Shown one piece after another: positions 1 to 10,501 of a stretch of 64,000 nt of DNA. The position numbers and the translations under genes were made by a program. The notes beneath the pieces are model-generated. The model did not search any database. It worked only from the letters and a program-made list of their open reading frames with translations, and was not told the DNA's origin. Source of the stretch: Vitellaria paradoxa (taxonomy: Eukaryota; Streptophyta; Magnoliopsida; Ericales; Sapotaceae); assembly GCA_019916065.1 (NCBI GenBank), contig CM034240.1, forward strand, positions 32,749,149-32,813,148, given 5' to 3'. Position 1 is the first letter of the stretch; every line of letters starts with the position of its first letter.

Positions 1-996
1 AATTTTTAGAAAGAATGAGTAGAGAGAGAAGGGGAGACATCACACATCCCACGCACATGCACACAAGGGTCTTGGAAAGAAGGGTTCTCGGTTTTTATTT
101 TTTTTTTCTGTTATTGTTGTAGCTTAGATTTTTAGTCTTAAATTTCAATTTTCAATTCTAAGTTCAATACCTGTAATCAGATTTTAACTTCAGAGTATTT
201 TTCAATTCCAGATGGGAATGTCTCAATTTTATCTTTCTAGTTTTGTTTCTAATTTTTTGAATATGAGTGGCTGAGTATTTCTTGGGCCAAGGCAAGGGCA
301 ATGTCCCTTCCAATGAGCCTCAAGATGCCGAGTTTCATGGTTTCACTTTGAGTTCTTTAATTACCAATTCAATTTGCATCTAAACACTCTAGGAATCATT
401 GATTCAATACTCGATCAACACTAATTTGTATATCTTATTGATGAGTTCATAAGTGTTGCTTAACTTAGAACCCTCATGACAATCTTGTATGTGGGTTGCT
501 AGACTTAGAACTCTTATTGTTCTTAAGATATGTTATGCACATTAAGTGCTTGATCCATAGTTTGCTTCAATCGAAATTAATTTTCTTAAAATTAGAGCAA
601 ATTGAATTGGTAATCCACAAACTCTTTACATCTTGAGATTGATTTGGATTGGCATTGAACTTGTCTTGCCCAACTCTTTTACATCAGATTTTTAGTTAAA
701 TTCAACTTTTATCTTAGAAAATCATTTGAAAAACCACCAACATTCCAAATCAGATTTTCATTTCTATTTTACATTCTTGTGAGCCTTTATTTTGCTAATC
801 AAATCCATTAGATTTAACCACTCTTTTGCTTCTTAGATTCCTGTGGAAATGACCTGGTATTCACCAGTTTATTGTGCTTCAACTACACCTTGCACTAGGG
901 GAGGTTTGACTTAATTTTCCTCACTCAACACTTTTAAAATCTAAAGTTACATCTGCATTTACATTTAAGAGTGATGTAATTAAGCAATGACAAGCA
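1..996 (+). repeat. 5' LTR of Athila element A (left end off window)
   Basis: Position 1 aligns with about 21655 in the 3' LTR, and the match runs to ...AAGCA at 996 (22645 in the other copy). After that the two copies diverge: here the primer site follows, there foreign flank follows. The portion seen is about 990 bp and contains the R/U5 side. Small substitutions and a few indels separate the copies. Confidence 0.93.
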
Positions 997-1002
997 CAAT
1001 TT

Positions 1003-1020
1003 TGGCACCGTTGCCGGGGA
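1003..1020 (+). promoter_or_regulatory. Primer binding site, tRNA-Asp
   Basis: TGGCACCGTTGCCGGGGA is complementary, with one mismatch, to the 3' end of plant tRNA-Asp(GUC) including CCA. It lies 6 nt after the LTR end. tRNA-Asp priming is a known Athila trait. The mismatch (A where the intact site has G) fits C-to-T type decay on the other strand. Confidence 0.92.
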
Positions 1021-1319
1021 TCTTCGAGAAGCATTGGTGTCTTGAATTTGTGGAGCAATTGGTAGTATGTCTCACCCCCATCTTCAACAACAGAGCTACT
1101 CAACTTGCTGGGTAACTTTGTTCCATCTCTGCTTTTATTTTTGTAGGTATTAGTTCTTAGTTTTAGTGAAGAAATTGCTGTATCTGATCTTTGAATTTCT
1201 GATTTGATTTGCTGTGAATCTGTTAGAGAAAGAATAGGGCTGAAATTCTGTGTGAATTGGTGGATATTTGTGAAGTTTGGAGGTTAGGTTGGAATTAACT
1301 CAAATCTGAATTTCTGTGT

Positions 1320-2863
1320 ATGTTTTCAAGGTCTGGTAGAATTGTTGGAATTAATTCTAAAGTTCATACTCCATCATCCCTTGCTGAGTTAATTGAATCT
1401 GCATTATTTAGTACACCATCAGAATTTTCTGTTGCACAAATGGACCCACCACCACCTGCTTTGTCGGAGGGAAGTGTTCAAGGAGAGAATGATCAAAATG
1501 ATCAAAATATTCTCAAACCTCTTCGTGAATACCTCCATCTAGCTAGACAAACAACACCATCTTGCATCATACTTCCACATGGACATCAGAATTTTAATTT
1601 TAAACCTGGTACAATTCAGCTTTTGCCTACTTTTCATAGCATGGACTCAGAAAATCCTTACATGCAAATGAAAGAATTTGAAGATGTTTGTGAAACTTGT
1701 ATGGATAGAAATGCTAATGAGGATATGGTTCATCTCAAGTTGTTTCTATTTTCATTGAAAGACAAAGCAAAAATGTGGTTGAATTCACTTGAGCCTAGAT
1801 CCATAGGAATTTGGAGAGACATGCAAACTAAATTTTTAAAGAAGTACTTTCCTACCAATAGAACAGTAATCCTTCAACAACAGATCATGAAATTTGTGTG
1901 TAAGCCTAATCAGACATTTGCACAAGCATGGGAAAGATTTAGAGAATTGTTGTAAGCTTGTCCTCATTATGGTTTTGAGTCTTGGAGAATTGTCAATTTT
2001 TTTCACAATGCATTGACTCCCAATTTGAAAATGCTTGTTGCAACTATGTGCAATGGTGAATTTTATGATAAGACTGCTAAAGAGGCTTTGCATTTCTTTG
2101 ATTCACTAGCTGAAAATACTAAGCAGTGGGAGGTAGTCTCCCCATCTTTTTCTGAATTTTCTGACAGCTCAAATGCTAGAGGCAAATTCCATCTCAGTGA
2201 GACAGATGATCTTGGAGCTCGGTTGGCTGCATTAACAAGAAAGGTTGAATCGTTGGAACAAAAGAAGCAAGCAGTTAAGGGGAATGAAGTGAAATGTGTG
2301 CTATTTGAAACTTCAAATCATAGGACAAATGACTATCCTACACTTCCAGCTTTTAAAGAGGTCCTTTATGGTCAAGCAAATCCCATACCAGCAACAAGAC
2401 CTTTTAATCCAAACTAAGGGGTGAATTCTTATACTCAAGGGAATAACCCATATTCGAATACCTACAATTCTGGGTACAGAAATCACCCCAACTTCTCTTG
2501 GAAAGCTGAGGCACAAAATCAACAATACCAGTCCTAACAACCATTTCCACCTCAACCATTTCCTTCCTAACCTTTCCAACCTCAATAGAACATCAATTCT
2601 TATCAGCCATCTCACAAAAGATCACTGGAAGATACTTTGCAACAATTTATGCAAAGACAAATTGGAACCAACAATCAAAATTCAAGGTTCCAAGAGCAAA
2701 CAAATAAAGCAATGGAGGACATTCGAAGTCAATTATCAAAGCTCACTCAAGCTTTAACCATAAGGGAATCGGGAAAGCTACCATCTCAACCAAAATTGAA
2801 TCCTACAGGCCAAGTGCATTTCAGTGAATCATCCTCAAGTGCCAATGAGAATTTAGAGCATGT
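1320..2863 (+). pseudogene. gag: gag of element A (broken)
   Basis: Capsid-nucleocapsid precursor gene of an Athila element. The ATG at 1320 opens frame 3. The retrotransposon gag core is clear at about residues 110-210 (LKLFLFSLKDKAKMWLNSL, then KKYFP and a QAWERFRELL end). The reading continues in the same frame through stops at 1953 and 2415 and several more between 2530 and 2590, to the C-terminal LEDTLQQFMQ segment near 2627. The zinc knuckle near 2293-2334 is damaged: the C-X2-C-X4-H-X4-C spacing is kept, but the second Cys reads Phe and the last reads Tyr. The gene ends where the nested LTR begins at 2864. The gag tail and the region before protease are not seen again on the far side, so they were lost. 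Confidence 0.88.
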
Positions 2864-3284
2864 TGACCGACCCTGAAATGTGTTTGGGTTCTACCTCTCA
2901 AGTGCAAGAGGGTGGTCATAGTCTTACTCAGTGAGAACCGAGGTCATCTCCATAGGGAGGGCTTTGTTAAAAACTCTAGACTTGTTATCTTTAGTTAGTA
3001 GGTGATTCTAATCTAATCTATACTATGATTAGATTTTTGGGGAAGGTTGATAATGGTTTGGGTTAAGAATGGTGAAGTGAAGGAATTGTGATTTTAAATT
3101 AAGATAAAAACACTACAAATAAAATAACTAAGACAATCTTGGCTTTGAACCAAATCCGGTAGTGGGATAGTGATGGTTTACTCAAACGCATTGATAACTC
3201 AACCTAGCAATTGCACATGCGTTGTTAGGTCGGAAGATATTTCATTAAAACCTAATTTATGGAACTTAAAGTAAGCGGAGGCTT

Positions 3285-3670
3285 TTGAAATTAGTTTCGG
3301 ACTAATCGGGACATTGAATCGAACACCTAGTATGCATGAGCGTTAAATCGTAACCAGGCTTCGATTGTAACACGGATGAACCGATTTCTTAAGAAAACCT
3401 CAAGTTATGGTTTTATGAAAATAGGTTCCAAATCACCGGGCCATTGAACCAACCACTTGGTGTGCATGAGTAGCCAATCGTAACCAAGCTTTGGTTATAA
3501 CACGGGTGATTTGATTTCGTAAGAAATCCTTAGTTTGGGTTTTGGAAAATATATTTCTAACTCACTGGGACATTGAACCAAACACTTGGTGTGTACAAGT
3601 AAAAACTTGTAACCAAGCGATAGTTGTAACACAAGTGAGTTGATTTCGAAAGAACCCTAGCTTACTATGA
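3285..3670 (-). repeat. Three tandem 129-bp modules in X LTR
   Basis: Three diverged copies begin near 3301, 3429 and 3559. Each carries a CACCGGG-like start, a CATTGAA segment, a TGTAACAC-like segment and a GGTGATT-like close, so the module ends are inverted (AATCACC ... GGTGATT). The same array recurs in the right X LTR at about 10925-11310. Family Y LTRs have only one copy (about 9430-9560). Confidence 0.8.
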
Positions 3671-3844
3671 AATTCCAATTAGAAATCAAAAATATGTTTC
3701 ATTGAAAAGAATATTTTACATTTGAGTTCACCAAACTACCACACCACCTTCAATAGCTTGAAGCCAAGGACAAACCCTAGTATAACATATTTGAACTTTG
3801 AAGAGAAAAATAAACATGCAAACCATCCATTAATGTAAAATGAA

Positions 3845-3975
3845 CAAGTACGAAGTAAAAACGAAAGATGAAAAGAAAAAATGAAATACTACGAAGTAAA
3901 AGCAAAAGACGAAAAGTGAAAACGAAATACTATGAAGTAAAAGCGAAAAACGAAAAGCAAAAATGAAGTACTTTA
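3845..3975 (-). repeat. Purine-rich minisatellite in X LTR
   Basis: Repeats of roughly 43 bp built from GAAGTAAAAGCGAAAGACGAAAAG-type words (plus view). The right X LTR carries the same array (13085-13210) and is broken off inside it, which suggests the array took part in the deletion there. Confidence 0.7.
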
Positions 3976-4968
3976 AATTGAAAATATCTTAAAGTAAAGA
4001 ACATACATGAAAACCCTAGGAGAGAGAAAGTGAAAACACCATATGAAACTTCAACTAAACCCTCATGCCTAAACTTAATGTAGTTCTCTTTTTAAACGTA
4101 ATGTAAAAGTCCCCTCTAATGTTAGCAATCATGCCTATTTATAGGCTTACAACCATTAAGGGTAACAAGGTAAATTTACAATTCAAAAATAATATTTAAA
4201 ATATTCTAGAGGAAGGTCTCAGGTGCCCAAGGTGAGTCCAGCCCAAACAAGCCTCGGTGGGCGCCCAAGGTGTGCTCAGTCGGGCGCCTAATTGATGTTC
4301 TGATGTAATGGTTCATTCAGACAACTTTTTATCTCTGACTTCCTATGCAATTTTGAACTTGCAGATGATAGATTCAAGGTTCGGCTAAAGCATAAAAGTT
4401 GTAGCCCTTTGAGTCTTCTTTCCAACGCAAAAATAATCAGGTCAATCGGAGTTGTGAGCAGAATGTTATGGTTAAAAGATTGATAGGGTGTCCAGCAAAG
4501 TTGAGCCTCAGCGGGCACCCATAGTTTCACTCAACCGGGTGCCCAACCTCTTGTGCGCCCAACACTCATGCGCCCATGGTGCTTTTCAAGACAACTGCTA
4601 TGTGATCCCTCCTCTGTGGGCACCTAAGGTCCTACTTAGCTGTGCGCCCAAGGATGACTAGTTCAATCCAGAATTGCAACTTTAGGCTCTAACTTGACTT
4701 CCTTGAGTTATGTTTCTCCATGTACACCAGGTGTTTGATGAAATGCTCCAAAGAACTACTAAACTTATTCTTGCACTTCGTTACTCCAGCTTGCCTTTGC
4801 TTCTCCTCACATGCACCCTTGGTATCATTTATATCACCTGAAATACACAAACACCAAAAATGCATGGAAATGAGATAATTACGCTAACACATCACCAATA
4901 ATAACTATAAATGCATAATTAGCATGCTCAATATATATATAGTTGTACAATAATGCATGCTAATCACA

Positions 4969-5003
4969 CCCCCTAACCTAGACATTGCTAGTCCCTAGCA
5001 ATG
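4969..5003 (-). promoter_or_regulatory. Purine tract and hairpin before X 3' LTR
   Basis: On the minus strand, GGGGG (4973-4969) touches the LTR start TGTGATTA. A perfect hairpin lies 14 nt upstream of the LTR: stem CATTGCTAG and CTAGCAATG, loop GGA (4983-5003). Element A has the same hairpin with one compensatory pair change at the same distance. The G-rich run would prime plus-strand DNA synthesis. Confidence 0.75.
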
Positions 5004-7459
5004 AGTGCAATCAAACCATGAGGTATAAGAACATATGCAAGAACACCCACAACATAAAAGCTCTTATTCTAATCAAAACAAAACAAAATAAAAACTAAGG
5101 TAATGTCCATTTTCGTGGGAGACACACGGCCATACTTAGCGCGTGAGGTAAGCCCTTTAAACCCCTAGGTTCCCCCTAGTGGATGAGTAAGGTCTCGTGA
5201 AGGTTTGCGGTGATGCTACCCACAAACATCTATGGTTTGGTCTCAATATGTCAAAAAGTGATTAAGATAAAAAATAGATCAAGCTCAAGTCTAACGAGTC
5301 ACAAAACCCAAATATCGTGTATAATTCCCGAGTGTTAATCATAGATGTATGGACTATCAACAAAGAAAGAGCAGGTGTACAAAATTGTTTCACTTGTTCA
5401 ACAAGGTTGCAGGAGCATAAATGGAACTAAGTTTTGACTTCAAAAGCTCACAAGGTACCACTCATAGAAAGGAATTCACTCATCAAGGGTTCATACTCAC
5501 CTAATAGCATATGATGCTATCCTAGTTGCACATAACCCCACAAACAAGAGAGTGAACTAAATTGAAGTTCAAGTGAACAGTTCCTAATCATGTTCCAATG
5601 CATGTGCAGAAGATCACACCACAACTTACACAAGACCACTACATGCACAATATAAGAGTTGCTTGCTTAGAATCCACTAGCTCTTTATTTCGGTTGTAAC
5701 TTGGCCAGGGGTAGTGGTTAACAATGGAAGATATGGAAATCAAAGCACATGTCTTGGGATAATGATGTTCAAGTGCACACAAGTCCCAAACTACCCAATT
5801 CATTTCCAATGCTAACAAAGATCCAACAAGAAGCTCATTCACACTAAATACTACCCTTGGGACAATTGAAAATATTGCAAACAATGTATAAGTCCCATAA
5901 TTTCATAAATGAATGATAAATTTTTTTTCTTTTTTTTTTCTTTTTTTTTTCTTTTGTTTTTTTTTCTCTTTTTTTTTGAAATAATGAAATAAATATAAGC
6001 TGAATTCTCCACCCAATATTCCCTTTCAATATGCTCTCAAAAGTTTCTATTCCCAACCCCCATTCACATCACTGACATTAAGGCACTTTTCACAACCTAA
6101 GACATGTGAAGGTAAGGCTTAAAAGTGTGTGAATAAAGTTAAAGGATAATTTATGAGGTGGGAGCCAAAATATATATATATATATATATATCACACACTT
6201 TATTAAAAGGCTTCAAGTTGGTTCCTAGGGCAATTTCATATCAAGGAAGGATAAAGTGGCCCAACAATAGCAAAGATGGCCTAGCATCATGTTCAATGCT
6301 TGCAACACTCATAATGTGCCAAGTGAACTCATGCAAGTGTGTGTGATGCAATTAGTGCATTGAAAACCAAAGTGAAGAACAAAAGAGTTGTGATTATGTG
6401 CAACCCCTCAAGAAAATAATAACAGGATCAAAAGCTCACCATAGGGGTATAAGTCTCCACCTAGTCTAGAAATGCTCAATTAACCAATGTCAGACAAAAT
6501 GTACTCCTAAGCACATAAGCTTTTCTCCATGATAGTCACGAAAATGCACCAGGTCATAACACAATCAACTTGAATTAAGTTTTCTATTAATGCTTGAACA
6601 AGACTCACTTATCACACTCTCACTCAATTCCACAATCAACCAAACCAAAAGGGTTGACATGTAGGTATAAATGTGCTAAATTCATGTATTCAAGCTCAAA
6701 AATCTCAAAAATTTTAAAATTTTGCAATTTTTAGCACACAAGTCATCAAGTGAACTCTACCTCCAAACCTAAACTAAACATTGTCCTCAATGTGAGAACT
6801 ATAATGCATAAGTGGGTCTATAGTGTGCAAAGTGAGCATGATGATGAGCATGAAATAATGGCCACAAAAGGGACAACGAAGAACATAGCACAAATTAAAC
6901 CAAGTATGCACCCATTATTCAAGCCCCTTAAGGCATCATCCAAAATAGCCCCCAACCTAGATTCTATAGCACTCCTAACAACAGCAATTATATATATGAA
7001 GTACCAAAATTGGAAGTGCAAAATTAAATAAAAAATGAGAGGAAGCATATTACCTCAAGAGCTTTCTTATTTGAAGAAAACAAAAGAAACTATTCAAAAG
7101 AAAAGGTTAGAAATAAAATAAAATGAAAATAAGACAAGAGAAAGGGTTAGTACGAAAGAAGAAATAAAAATAAAATAGAAGAAAATAAAGGAAGAGAATC
7201 AAACTAAAAAGAACTATGAAAATAAGAAAATGAAAAATCTAATCTACTATGTACAAATGAAATAAAGACAAAAATGTTATCCAACACCCTCTCTATCCCA
7301 TGCATCCACAAATGGTTTAAGAAATAAAATGTTCTCTTTGGGCCCACAAAGCACTGAACGTGGACGCTCCTCGGGTGTAAAACACACTAAAGGATGAAAA
7401 ACCAAGTGAGGTTCTTGAAACCTTAGATATGGCCATGATGCATACATGGATATGGACAT
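5004..7459 (-). other. 3' non-coding region of the X/Y element
   Basis: No coding sequence is recognisable. Contents: a block conserved with element A at 5105-5232; a long T-rich tract at 5922-5978; a (TA)n microsatellite at 6170-6191; the ATTGAGGACAATG motif (minus strand, 6778-6796), also found after the integrase of element A; purine-rich, A-rich sequence at 7020-7260. Short open frames here are not gene-like. Confidence 0.6.
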
Positions 7460-7612
7460 GGTGGGTTCATTAAGTCTTTTAATGCCTAAGAAATCTATAG
7501 GTGTGGAACTGGTGGGCTCTAATGATCTCTCGACACCAAAGAAATCTACGGGTACAAAAATAGTGGGTTTTGAATGATCTCTCAACACCCAAGAAGTCAA
7601 TACAAGATTTCC
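7460..7612 (-). repeat. 51-bp in-frame tandem repeat, three copies
   Basis: Copies start at 7460, 7511 and 7562, exactly 51 bp apart, so one frame on the minus strand reads three diverged 17-residue repeats (one is FGVERSLEPTSSTPIDF). It lies just downstream of the gag C-terminal region. The multiple of three and open reading through all copies suggest it was once translated, probably as a gag tail. Confidence 0.65.
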
Positions 7613-8750
7613 CTATATCTACTACCTCTCCCCAGTGATGGTCAGTCTCATGATAATCACTCACAATCCCTGTAGTAAGACTTTTGGATGGGGCTAAGTC
7701 AAGAGATAAGAGGTGTGCACCACTCTCAGCCTTAAGTGTGTAGTGAAGTGAACTAGGGTCAACCGACTCAATGATGTGTTCCTTAGGACATGTGACATTC
7801 AAATGCTCAATTTGAGTCAAATGACTCTCAAGTCCAGGGTGGGTGAGGTCATTTAAAGCCTGGTTCACCTCTTTATTGAAGCTCAACTGCTGTTGCATGA
7901 ATTGATAAAGAGTGTCCTCCAATTGTGCATCATTAGGTTCACAAGGCCAATAATCCCAAGGTTCCTTATGCTGGCCCTCAGTGAGTGGAACAAGGTTGGG
8001 ACAGGTAAAATAATCGGTCTCCATGCATGTACTACTTCTAAAGGATGGATTATGGAGATCAAGTGAAGTAGGAGTATATGAGGAAGGTTCGGTGTGGCTT
8101 TTAAGTGCATGAGATTCAAAACTAGGCGTAAGTCTTCCCTGTGGCCTGGTGTGTTCATAGAAAAATTCGAGGAATGACCATGCCTCACCCGAGGTAAGGT
8201 CAAGAAATTCCCTATCTAAGACTTTATCAAATGCCTAGTGTAACTCACCGGGTAGAGCATTATATAATATTGCTATGAAGTCCACTAACTCTAATCCGTG
8301 ACTTGGGAAAGTGTCCAAAAGTTTGTTAAATCTCTCCCAACATTTATAAAATACTTCACCCCTCTTTTTATAAAAATTTTTGATTTGAAGGCCACGGGTG
8401 AAGGTTTGATGAATAGGGAAGAAATGTTTAATAAAAGCTTGATGAAATTGCTCCCAAGTACAAACCCATTCACTAGCAGCATAACACCAGTCACTAGCTG
8501 CACTTTGCAATGATAAAGGGAAAAACATGAACCTAAGTCTCTTACTCATTCTAACATCATCACATAAACCACACACTGCCTCAAACCTATCAAGGTGAAG
8601 ACATGGGTCTTCCTCTTTATGCCTGAAGAATTGGGGTAATTGGTGATAGGTCTCTAATGTATAGTAATATCCAAATTGGTCACTTAGAGACTCTATGTAG
8701 GCTTGGGCATCAAAAGGACCATGAGTGAAGTCACCAAAACCAATATCCAT
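7480..8750 (-). pseudogene. gag: gag of the X/Y element (broken)
   Basis: Structural gene of an Athila-like element. The open part 8750-8235 encodes the gag core, with residues LRFMFFPLSLQSAASDWCYA, a TWEQFHQAFIKHFFP block and a YKCWERFNKLLDTFP block. A stop at about 8235 follows. The reading continues as AFDKVLD and SGEAWSFLEFF, the usual Athila sequence after the core, and then shifts to the 8024-7480 frame with LEDTLYQFMQQQ, matching the gag C-terminus of element A. No zinc knuckle is recognised. No protease, RT or integrase follows, so it is the only protein gene of this non-autonomous element. Confidence 0.82.
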
Positions 8751-8972
8751 GATAAGAATGCAAAAAATGAAAACAGAATGAAAGAAAAAAAATTACACTA
8801 AAATGTAACCTAAATTAATTAACATGTAAGCTAGATTAGATGATATGCAAATGAATATGTTATAATGCAAAAGAAAGAAAACTACTAATAAAGAGATGGG
8901 GAAGAAAGGAGCAATTCACCTAATTTCTTAAGTGAACTCCTCTTAACTCCCAAGCCTAGCACTTAGTTGCCC

Positions 8973-8990
8973 TCCCCGGCAACGGCGCCA
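8973..8990 (-). promoter_or_regulatory. Primer binding site, tRNA-Asp (minus strand)
   Basis: In plus view, TCCCCGGCAACGGCGCCA equals the 3' end of plant tRNA-Asp with CCA, so the minus strand carries the perfect complement. Six bases (AAAACT) separate it from the Y LTR at 8997. It is better preserved than the site of element A, which has one mismatch. Confidence 0.93.
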
Positions 8991-8996
8991 AAAACT

Positions 8997-10490
8997 TGAC
9001 CGCTCTCTAATTTGGTAGTGGCTCACTCTCAAGTATAAGAGGTCGGTTGAGTTTAGTCTAGGTGAGTCCTAGGTCATCTTCCACAGGGAGCAAGGGTGTG
9101 GCTAAATGTTTGAAAACTTGGTTTTGAAAACACTTACAAAAGTTTTAAAAAAAGAAAAGATGAAAATCTTTTTGGAGTTTTCGACTGGGGAATTGAAATG
9201 ATGATTTGAAAATTGAAAACAAATATTAAACAAAAAATGAAAACACTAAGCAAAACAATCAATTTGAAAACTTAACAGATGACGTGAATTGAACTTAAAC
9301 AACTATGTGAATGGAAACATTTGGCTTTAACCTAGTCCTATAATGTCCTCGAAGGCTTGAACTCGAATATGTAGTTAACTCAACCTAATCTTTACACATG
9401 TAAAATTAGGTCGGAAGATTCAACATTGGAAAACCATATTTCGTAAAAAAACTACGATTCTAGGGTTTTGAAGTCAAGTTCGAAATCACCGGGACATGGA
9501 ATTGATCTTCGATTCACACTAGTGTAAACGAAGATCAAGTGTATCACAGGTGATTCGTTTTCAAAAATTAACCTAGAATTACAATTTTTACATTTTTACT
9601 CAAAGGAAAATAAACCTATTTCAGTTTGCATTATCCAAGTCCAAGACCTTCGATTTCATTGCGATCCTAGGTTAAACCTAAGAAGAACCTAGCCTAGCAT
9701 TGTGAAAGTGTTAACGAAGCTTTTCGAAAAGGAAATCATTTTCATTATGCAATCAAACACAAAAATGAAGTAAGTCGAATTAAGTTTAAGCAATTTCGAA
9801 AATGAATCTAACACAAGCAATGGATGCGAAGAACTACGAAGCAAAAACAAAGAACTTTTGATTAAAGTGAAGTAACGAAGGTGACTTACAAAGTAATCTT
9901 GATGCGAGGATGATAACAACACTTGAACAACCCAAAGCAGAATCAAAAACCTTAACCCTAATCTAAACTAAACTAAGAAAAGAGAAGAAGTGCGTAGGGT
10001 TTTGACCCTCCCTCCATCAGAAATTTACCCTTCGATATCTATACATAAATTGCAAGGGCATAAAGGTAAAATTACAACTCAAATTTTATTCTGAACATAT
10101 GCTGGAGAAGACATCATGGGCACCCATGGTTGATGTGGGGCGCCCATGCTATGGTTCCTCCAACTGTTTGATGAAATGTCTCTTAGGCCTGACTTTTCCC
10201 TTCAAAACTAGCTCTCTGTGGGTGCCCATCTGATGAATAGTGGGGTGCCCATCCTCAAGTGGGGCGGCCAGGGGTCTAGGTGGGGCACCCATGGTCCTCT
10301 TCCTCAGTTTTCTTCTTCATATCTTCACTTTTCTAGCTCACTTTTGCACCCATTTCCTCAAGTTTGAGCATGTAACCCTGGAAAATCCCATAAGTGCATC
10401 AATATACTTATTTTATAATAATAATAGCAAATAAAGGTCCAACTAACAGTTAAATGAACATAGTAATTTAACATGGAATGCACCCAATCA
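8997..10490 (-). repeat. LTR, family Y, next to the primer site
   Basis: In plus view it runs TGACCGCTCTC ... CACCCAATCA. It is the same family as the solo LTR at 11370-12970, which aligns in reverse orientation. It contains one AATCACC ... GGTGATT module (9430-9560), a 10-bp perfect inverted repeat TTGATCTTCG / CGAAGATCAA near 9505-9542, and GGGCGCCC-like palindromes (10110-10300). The next bases AGCTA (10491-10495) have no matching copy on the left, so it is not a simple solo LTR. Confidence 0.82.
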
Positions 10491-10501
10491 AGCTAAAAAC
10501 T

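Larger units (their letters stand above)
2864..4968 (-). repeat. 3' LTR, family X
   Basis: In plus view it starts TGACCGACCC and ends TAATCACA. On its own strand it therefore begins TGTGATTA right after a G5 tract and ends in CA. The first 1.1 kb is repeated at 10502-11369 and 12976-13220. It contains three tandem modules of about 129 bp (3285-3670), a purine-rich minisatellite (3845-3975) and clusters of GGGCGCCC-like palindromes (4212-4660). Length 2105 bp. Confidence 0.87.

Noticed and set aside
3285..3670. CRISPR-like array
   Set aside because: Plant LTR; repeats are adjacent diverged modules without unique spacers.
8997..10490. Simple solo LTR of family Y inserted beside X's primer site
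   Set aside because: The five bases on the two sides (AAACT and AGCTA) do not match, and the left junction is a normal primer-site-to-LTR boundary.
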